A stretch of DNA of 64,000 nt from the NCBI RefSeq assembly GCF_029963765.1, contig NZ_JALBYU010000006.1:62001-126000 (forward strand), given 5' to 3'. Positions 59,263-64,000 of this stretch are shown piece by piece. The DNA is from Pseudomonas sp. UYIF39 (GTDB lineage: Bacteria > Pseudomonadota > Gammaproteobacteria > Pseudomonadales > Pseudomonadaceae). Position numbers and translations under genes: made by a program. How positions within the stretch are numbered: the first letter of the stretch is position 1; each line of letters opens with the position of its first letter. Under the pieces are notes generated by a model, which made no database searches, was not told where the DNA came from, and saw only the letters and a program-made list of their open reading frames with translations.

Positions 59263-60221
59263 TGCAGCTGACTCAGGGCGATGCGCACGGCTTTGCGCAC
59301 TTCCGGGTCGCCGTCGTCCTGCGCAGCCTGCAAAGGTGCGATGGCGCCCCGATCGTTCAGTTCTCCGAGCGCCAAGGCAGCTTCCTTGCGCAGGTTGCTG
59401 ATGCGGTGGCCGAGGGTTTCGATCAACGCTTCAAGGGCCGGGGCGTACCGCAAACGGCCGAGGCTGCGGGTGGCGCGCAGGCGCACTTGCCAGTAATCGT
59501 CGCTCAAGGCTTCGACCAAGGCCGGGCCTGCGTCGACGTGACCGACCTTGCCCAGCGTGGTGGCGGCTTCTTCGCGCACTTGCCAGGCCTCGTCCTGCAA
59601 GGCGTGGCGCAGCGCCGGCAGCACGTCCGCGTCGGAGGCCAGGCCCAGGGCACCGGTAGCGGCGCGGCGGACTTCGGTGTCCGGGTCAGCGCTGGCCAAT
59701 CTGGCCAAGTCTGGCAAGGCATCGAGTTGCTTGAGCCAGCCGAGTACGCCGACGGCTTCGCGGCGAACACTGGGGTCTTCGTCGGTCAATGCCCCTAAAG
59801 CGGCAGCGGCGGCATCGGGAAAGCGCAACTCACGCAAGGCCCGGAAAGCGGCGATGCGCACGTTGATGTCGGCATGCCCGGTCCACGGCAGAATCACCCT
59901 GCCCGCCGCCTCGGTCTTGAGCAGGCTAAGGCTTTGCGCGGCGGCCGTTTGCACGGTTTGAGAAGGATCGGTCAGCCCCTGGCACAGCGCTTCGACCACG
60001 GGTTCGTCCTCCCAGGCTTCGAGCAATCGTGCGGCTTCGGCGCGGACTTCTTCGGTCGGGTCTTGCGCAAGCCGATTGACCAGCCAAAGCAAACCGTCCG
60101 GCTCTTCAAGATCGGCCAGTTCAATCAGGGCAATTCTGCGCACGCCGGAATCTTCATCCGTCAGGCGCGGTTGCAGGGCGAGAATGTCGTCGTTATCGGT
60201 TACATCGAATAGAGAGGTCAT
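59259..60221 (-). CDS. HEAT-repeat (PBS lyase-type) protein
   Basis: 320 residues made almost wholly of about nine HEAT/PBS-lyase repeats with the pattern DxxxxVRxxAxxALGxL (for example DEDPSVRREAVGVLGWL, DPDTEVRRAATGALGLA, DDYWQVRLRATRSLGRL). There is no signal peptide. It probably acts as a protein-binding scaffold. It overlaps both neighbours by 4 bases (ATPase upstream, DUF971 downstream), so it works with this transporter/redox operon. Confidence 0.9.
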   Translation of the reverse strand: MTSLFDVTDNDDILALQPRLTDEDSGVRRIALIELADLEEPDGLLWLVNRLAQDPTEEVRAEAARLLEAWEDEPVVEALCQGLTDPSQTVQTAAAQSLSLLKTEAAGRVILPWTGHADINVRIAAFRALRELRFPDAAAAALGALTDEDPSVRREAVGVLGWLKQLDALPDLARLASADPDTEVRRAATGALGLASDADVLPALRHALQDEAWQVREEAATTLGKVGHVDAGPALVEALSDDYWQVRLRATRSLGRLRYAPALEALIETLGHRISNLRKEAALALGELNDRGAIAPLQAAQDDGDPEVRKAVRIALSQLQ

Positions 60222-61024
60222 AGGGCAAATCGCGACAGTTTGTTTTCAAGGGGAAGTCCGAGAGGGTTCAGGCGCGGTAACTGCCGACCGTCTTCGTGAC
60301 GCAGCAACTCGAGGCAATGACGCTTCAAGCGGGGGAAATCGAGGCGCAGGTCTTCGATGATCCGGCCCGGGCGCGAACTCATGACCAGCAGCCGATCGGC
60401 GAGGAACAGCGCTTCATCGATGTCATGGGTGACGAACACCACGGTGGTGCGAATGCGCGTCCAGATGTCCAGCAGCAGCTCCTGCATGTACAACCGGGTC
60501 AGCGCGTCGAGGGCGCCGAAGGGTTCGTCCATCAGCAACAGACGCGGGCGGTTGATCAGCACCCGGGCGATTTCTACCCGTTGCTGCATGCCGCCGGAAA
60601 GCTGATCGGGCCAGCGCTCGGCAAACCCTTCGAGGCCCACCAGGGCAAGGATTTCGTCGGCGGCCTGGTGGCGCTCGGCTTTGCCGATGCCGCGCATTTT
60701 CAAGCCAAAAGCGACGTTGTCGCGCACGGTGCGCCAAGGGAACAGCATGTGGTGCTGGAACACCATGCCGCGCTGCGGGGACGGGCCCGAGACCGGCGCA
60801 CCGTCGACTTTCAGGGTGCCGGTTCGCGGTTGCAGGTGACCGGCCAGCGCACCGAGCAGGGTCGATTTACCGCAACCGGACGGCCCGAGAATGCACACGA
60901 ATTGCCCCGGCTCGATCTGGCAGTCCAGGCCTTGCACGGCTTCGAAGGCTTGCTTGTCTTCGCCGAGGACGATGGACAGTTGGCGGATGTCGATCCGCCC
61001 TTCAGGGGTTTGCATCACGCTCAT
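60218..61024 (-). CDS. ABC importer ATPase of the SsuB/TauB class
   Basis: 268 residues. Walker A GPSGCGKSTLLGALAG near residue 45, Q-loop MVFQHHMLFPW, signature LSGGMQQRVEIARVL, Walker B LLLMDEPFGALD and the H-loop VTHDIDEALFLADR are intact. It resembles nitrate/sulfonate/bicarbonate importer ATPases. ATG 61024 overlaps the permease stop by one base. The open frame extends upstream to 61531 only as an artefact within the permease gene. Confidence 0.92.
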   Translation of the reverse strand: MSVMQTPEGRIDIRQLSIVLGEDKQAFEAVQGLDCQIEPGQFVCILGPSGCGKSTLLGALAGHLQPRTGTLKVDGAPVSGPSPQRGMVFQHHMLFPWRTVRDNVAFGLKMRGIGKAERHQAADEILALVGLEGFAERWPDQLSGGMQQRVEIARVLINRPRLLLMDEPFGALDALTRLYMQELLLDIWTRIRTTVVFVTHDIDEALFLADRLLVMSSRPGRIIEDLRLDFPRLKRHCLELLRHEDGRQLPRLNPLGLPLENKLSRFAL

Positions 61025-61806
61025 CAGGCTTTTCCTCGTGGTCGGTGCCAAGGCGTGAACAGCCCGCCCAGACGTTTGATCAGCAGGCTGCTGCCCATCC
61101 CCAGTACGCCGATCAGCAACATGCCGACCACGATGTCGGCGTAGTTCTGGATGGTGTAGGACTCCCAGGTGTAATAGCCGATGCCGTATTGGCCGGAGAT
61201 CATTTCGGCGGTCACCAGGCAGAACCATGAGGTGCCCATGCCGATCGCAAGGCCGGTGATGATGCTCGGCGCAGCGCCGGGCAGGATCACCTCCAGCAGA
61301 ATCGCCCGGCGCCCTGCTCCGAGGCTTTTCGCCGAGGCGATCAATCGCGGGTCGACGCCTTCGACGCCGTGCACGGTGTTGAGCAGAATCGGGAACAACG
61401 CGCCGGTAAAGGTGATGAAGACCATCGACAGCTCTGACGATGGGAACATCAGGATCGCCAGCGGAATCCAGGCCACGGCGGGGATCGGGCGCAGGACTTC
61501 CAGCGGTGGCAGCAGCAGGTCTTCGGCCCATTTCGAGCGACCGATGGCCAGGCCCAACGCGATGCCGATGATCAGTGCGGTGAGATAACCGGCGAAGACT
61601 CGACTGAGGCTGCTGCCCAGGTGTTGCGCGAGCTTGCCGGAGTCGCCGAGGCCGAGGGCGGCTTCGATGACCGCCAGTGGCGTCGGGACATTGGCGAAGG
61701 TGACCAGGCCGAGGTTCCAGTGGTGGCTGGCGGCGAGTTGCCAGAATAGGAGGCAGAGCAGCAGTGAAGCGGCTCGGGAGATCCAGCGTGAAAATGATCG
61801 GGACAC
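61024..61806 (-). CDS. ABC importer permease of the SsuC/TauC class
   Basis: A 260-residue inner-membrane protein with about six spans (ISRAASLLLCLLFWQLAAS first). The EAA loop reads LIASAKSLGAGRRAILLEVILPGAAPSIITGLAIGMGTSWF near residue 160. A GTG at 61806 with AGAGGT upstream is favoured over the TTG at 61821. It follows the binding-protein gene across a REP element. Confidence 0.9.
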   Translation of the reverse strand: MSRSFSRWISRAASLLLCLLFWQLAASHHWNLGLVTFANVPTPLAVIEAALGLGDSGKLAQHLGSSLSRVFAGYLTALIIGIALGLAIGRSKWAEDLLLPPLEVLRPIPAVAWIPLAILMFPSSELSMVFITFTGALFPILLNTVHGVEGVDPRLIASAKSLGAGRRAILLEVILPGAAPSIITGLAIGMGTSWFCLVTAEMISGQYGIGYYTWESYTIQNYADIVVGMLLIGVLGMGSSLLIKRLGGLFTPWHRPRGKA

Positions 61807-61838
61807 AATACTACCTCTCAACCCTGAACCCTGAACCC

Positions 61839-61945
61839 TGTGGGAGCGAGCTTGCTCGCGATTGAGGTGGGTCAGTCAACTTTGATGCCGACTGATCTGG
61901 CCCCATCGTCGGAACGCCGCCCGGAGCAAGCTCGCTCCCACAGGG
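61839..61945. repeat. REP pair between binding-protein and permease genes
   Basis: The left arm TGTGGGAGCGAGCTTGCTCG is at 61839. The right arm is the long form ATCGTCGGAACGCCGCCCGG followed by AGCAAGCTCGCTCCCACA. It lies inside the predicted operon. Confidence 0.85.
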
Positions 61946-61965
61946 GATTTGCGGTGCTTTGGTGG

Positions 61966-63372
61966 TTAGCGGACAGCGACGGCCTGGGTAGTGGCGTCGG
62001 TGAAGTCGAAGACTTTTCCGCCCTGTGCCGTGGCGAATTGTTGGGCCTGGCCTTTGAGCAAAAACGCGCTGAGGCGCCCTTTCGCATCACTGGCAAACCA
62101 CGCCTGATCCGCCAGCAACTTGATCCCGCTGTCGCTCGCCTGGGCATATACCGCGCGGATGTTTTTGCCTTCCTGCTTCAGGCTGGCCAACGCGGTGAAC
62201 GCCGACTCCGCCGAGGCGTACTGCCGAACCTTCGGCTCACCCCGCACCCAGATCTCCGCCACATGGCTGAAATCGGTGATGGCTTTACCGCTCGACGCAT
62301 CCACCGCCTTGAGCGGCGCCTGCCCGTAGTTGGCCAGTTACGCGGTGTAATCCAGGTTCGAGGCCTTGAATGCAGCGCGGATGTATTGGTCGTCGATGAA
62401 GGTATTGAGGTCCAACCCGCGATCAGCCTTCTTCAACAGCTTGAGGGTATCGATGGCGGTCCCGACGGCCTGACGGTATTCCGGCTTCCAGCTCAGGTCG
62501 CGGGTTTGCACGCCCAGTGGACCGTGGAACAGGTAATTGACCTCGGCATCGACGCCAGTGACCTTGGCGATCAACTCACTGTATTTCTCCGGCTCAGCCG
62601 CGAGTAACTGGTTGGCTTCAAGGCTTGCGCGCAGGTAAGCCACAACGATTTCCGGGTACTTTTTCGCATAGGCCCGATCCACCAGCGCACCGTGGAAGGT
62701 CGGCGCATTGGCCTGGGCGCCGTCATAAATCTTGCGAGCGAAACCACGGCTCGGGAACAGCTCAGCAAACGGTACGAAGTCGGCGTGGGCGTCGATCTTC
62801 CCGGCCTGCAAGGCCGAGCCGGCGACTTCCGGCGGTTGGGCGATGATGTTCACGTCTTTGAGCGGATCCCAACCTTGGGCCGCGACCGCCCGCAGCAACA
62901 TGCCGTGCGCCGTCGAGGCGAACGGCACGGAAATGGTCTTGCCCTTGAGCTCGGCCAGGGACTGCACGCTCGAGGCGCTAGGCACCACGATGCCGTTGCC
63001 ACTGCCCTTGATGCTGCCCGACAGCACGCTGATGAACAGGCTGTGCTTGCCCGCGGTTTCGAACGCCACACCGTTGAACGAACCGGGGAAATCGGCCATG
63101 GCGCCGAAGTCGAGTTTACCGGCGACCATCTCGTTGGTCAGGGGCGCGCCGCTGGTGAAGTTCTTCCACTCGACGTCGTACTTGGCGTCTTTGTAGGGGC
63201 CGTCGTGAGGCAGGTATTTGTCCAGCAAGCCCAACTCGCGAATCAACAGACCGCCGGCGGCGCAGTTGATCGTGGTGTCCTGGGTGCCGATGGCAATGCG
63301 GATGGTTTCGGCCGAAGCCGACAGGGTGAATGAAGCCAGTACCAGACTGGCGATTGCTGCACGCAATAACAT
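61966..63372 (-). pseudogene. ABC substrate-binding protein interrupted by an in-frame stop
   Basis: From ATG 63372 (GAGGGGATT upstream), a signal peptide (AAIASLVLASFTLSASA) leads to an SsuA/TauA-type binding domain: IRIAIGTQDTTINCAAGGLLIRELGLLDKYLP, GKLDFGAMADFPG and KGKTISVPFASTAHGM. At codon 345 a TAA (62340-62338) ends it after SNLDYTA. The same frame continues with LANYGQAPLKAVDASSG...KAITDFSHVAEIWVRGE to a natural stop at 61966, 123 more residues. Relatives run through, so one base change (for example CAA to TAA) likely truncated it. The lost part looks like a separate C-terminal domain, perhaps NosL-like (AFLLKGQAQQFATAQGGKVFDF). The truncated binding domain may still work. Confidence 0.82.
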
Positions 63373-63501
63373 GGTGAATCCCCTCGAATCATTTATAGGA
63401 TGTTCGTCTCCGCCACGATCAGGGCGCGGTGGGAAACGAGGGGTGTTTGAATCAGGCGTCCGGTGGTGGCCGGATGGCTTTTTTGTTGTCAGGGCCGGCC
63501 T

Positions 63502-63622
63502 CATCGTCGGAACGCCGCCCGGAGCAAGCTCGCTCCCACAGGTTTCGTGGTGTAGGCAGGATTTGCGGCTGGCTTCGATCCACTGTGGGAGCGAGCTTGC
63601 TCCGGGCGGCGTTCCGACGATA
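63502..63622. repeat. Long REP pair with 39-base arms
   Basis: CATCGTCGGAACGCCGCCCG... and its reverse complement ...CGTTCCGACGAT enclose the GTGGGAGCGAGCTTGCTCCG core on both sides, with a ~40-base centre. It is the most extended REP in the window and fills most of the 263-base gap before the ferredoxin gene. Confidence 0.88.
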
Positions 63623-63635
63623 GCGTCCTTTCAGA

Positions 63636-63881
63636 TCAGCGCAGGAGGTACGGGATTTCGACTTTCACTGCGCCAGTCGGGCAGTCCTTTTCACACGGCA
63701 TGCAGTACCAGCATTCGTCGAACGCCATGTAGGCTTTTTGCGTGGCCGGGTTGATCGCCAGCAGGTCCATCGGGCAAACGTCGACGCACACGGTGCAGCC
63801 TTTGTGGGCGATGCAAAGGTCCTCATCGACCGTGACGGGCGCGTTGGAGCGGAAGAAGATTTCCTGGGGTTGATAGGCCAT
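63636..63881 (-). CDS. Two-cluster [4Fe-4S] ferredoxin, AprB-like
   Basis: 81 residues with two cluster motifs, CIAHKGCTVCVDVCP and CWYCMPCEKDCP. The layout is that of small ferredoxins paired with AprA/fumarate-reductase-type flavoproteins. ATG 63881 has AGAGAGA upstream; the frame is open to 63956 but that overlaps the preceding gene. It directly follows the flavoprotein gene (25-base gap) and likely passes electrons to or from it. Confidence 0.9.
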   Translation of the reverse strand: MAYQPQEIFFRSNAPVTVDEDLCIAHKGCTVCVDVCPMDLLAINPATQKAYMAFDECWYCMPCEKDCPTGAVKVEIPYLLR

Positions 63882-63906
63882 TTCGCGGTCTCTCTTTTTG
63901 TGAGGC

Positions 63907-64000
63907 TCAGGCAGCAAAGGCACCGACCCGCAGCCGGTCGTAGGCCTGCATTTCATCGGCGTCCAGCGGGATGATGTAAGGCTCGACGGCTTTTTTGAAA
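63907..64000 (-). CDS. C-terminal end of a flavoprotein (fumarate reductase/AprA-like), 5' part outside window
   Basis: Only 30 codons are inside: KKAVEPYIIPLDADEMQAYD then RLRVGAFAA and a stop at 63909-63907. This tail fits fumarate reductase/succinate dehydrogenase-type or APS-reductase-like flavoproteins that sit next to an AprB-like ferredoxin. The assignment leans on the neighbour; with so little sequence the exact class is open. Confidence 0.6.
   Translation of the reverse strand, partial: FKKAVEPYIIPLDADEMQAYDRLRVGAFAA

Noticed and set aside
61839..63622. Repeated GAGCGAGCTTGCTC units considered as a CRISPR array
   Set aside because: The units are inverted pairs at irregular distances with no constant spacer size and no cas genes; they are REP elements.

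Overview
The window looks like chromosome of a Pseudomonas from the fluorescens group. The evidence is high GC, coding frames typical of the genus (cti, nfuA, metH, the lexA2-imuA-imuB-dnaE2 cassette) and many palindromic REP elements with the GTGGGAGCGAGCTTGCTCGC core known from these genomes. No rRNA, tRNA, insertion sequence, prophage or CRISPR array was seen. Assignments come from reading translated frames and motifs, not from database searches. LAYOUT. 1-7.9 kb is a cobalamin island. cobW-cobN run leftward (cobN leaves the window) and cbtB-cbtA-cobE-cobM run rightward. Each arm has its own cobalamin riboswitch, and a REP element lies between the two. 8-16 kb holds core genes: nfuA, an acyltransferase, the cis/trans fatty-acid isomerase cti, and B12-dependent methionine synthase metH, a consumer of the cofactor made next door. 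16-23.1 kb is one very large gene (2357 codons) for an LRR protein with a C-terminal NEL-type E3 ubiquitin ligase domain, a probable secreted effector. 23-31.8 kb is ordinary metabolism: a DUF2970 protein, a periplasmic binding protein, a 37-residue membrane protein, cysI plus DUF934, sohB, a histidine phosphatase, an SCP2 protein and a Tat-type amidohydrolase. 31.9-45.6 kb is accessory: an orphan zeta-toxin-like kinase in AT-rich DNA, a frameshifted LysR regulator, a fatty-acid-hydroxylase/SRPBCC fusion coupled to an SMP-30-like lactonase, small stress-type proteins, a broken hybrid histidine kinase, a UvrA paralogue, a second hybrid kinase and a GntR regulator. 45.7-53.2 kb is a polyamine-type ABC importer followed by two amidohydrolases and a flavin reductase, probably one uptake and catabolism operon controlled by the divergent GntR protein. 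53.2-58.9 kb is the SOS mutagenesis cassette lexA2-imuA-imuB-dnaE2 with a palindromic LexA operator. 59-64 kb is a tightly packed leftward operon: flavoprotein (only its end is present), AprB-like ferredoxin, binding protein, permease, ATPase, HEAT-repeat protein and DUF971 protein. The binding-protein gene carries an in-frame stop. DAMAGE AND CONTROL. Three genes look broken: the lysR (one extra base), the hybrid kinase at 38.4 kb (sensor part joined out of frame to the kinase core) and the binding protein at 62.3 kb (TAA in frame). The best candidates for undescribed biology are the triplicated LRR/NEL effector, the flavoprotein-ferredoxin-ABC-HEAT-DUF971 operon and the hydroxylase-SRPBCC/lactonase pair.
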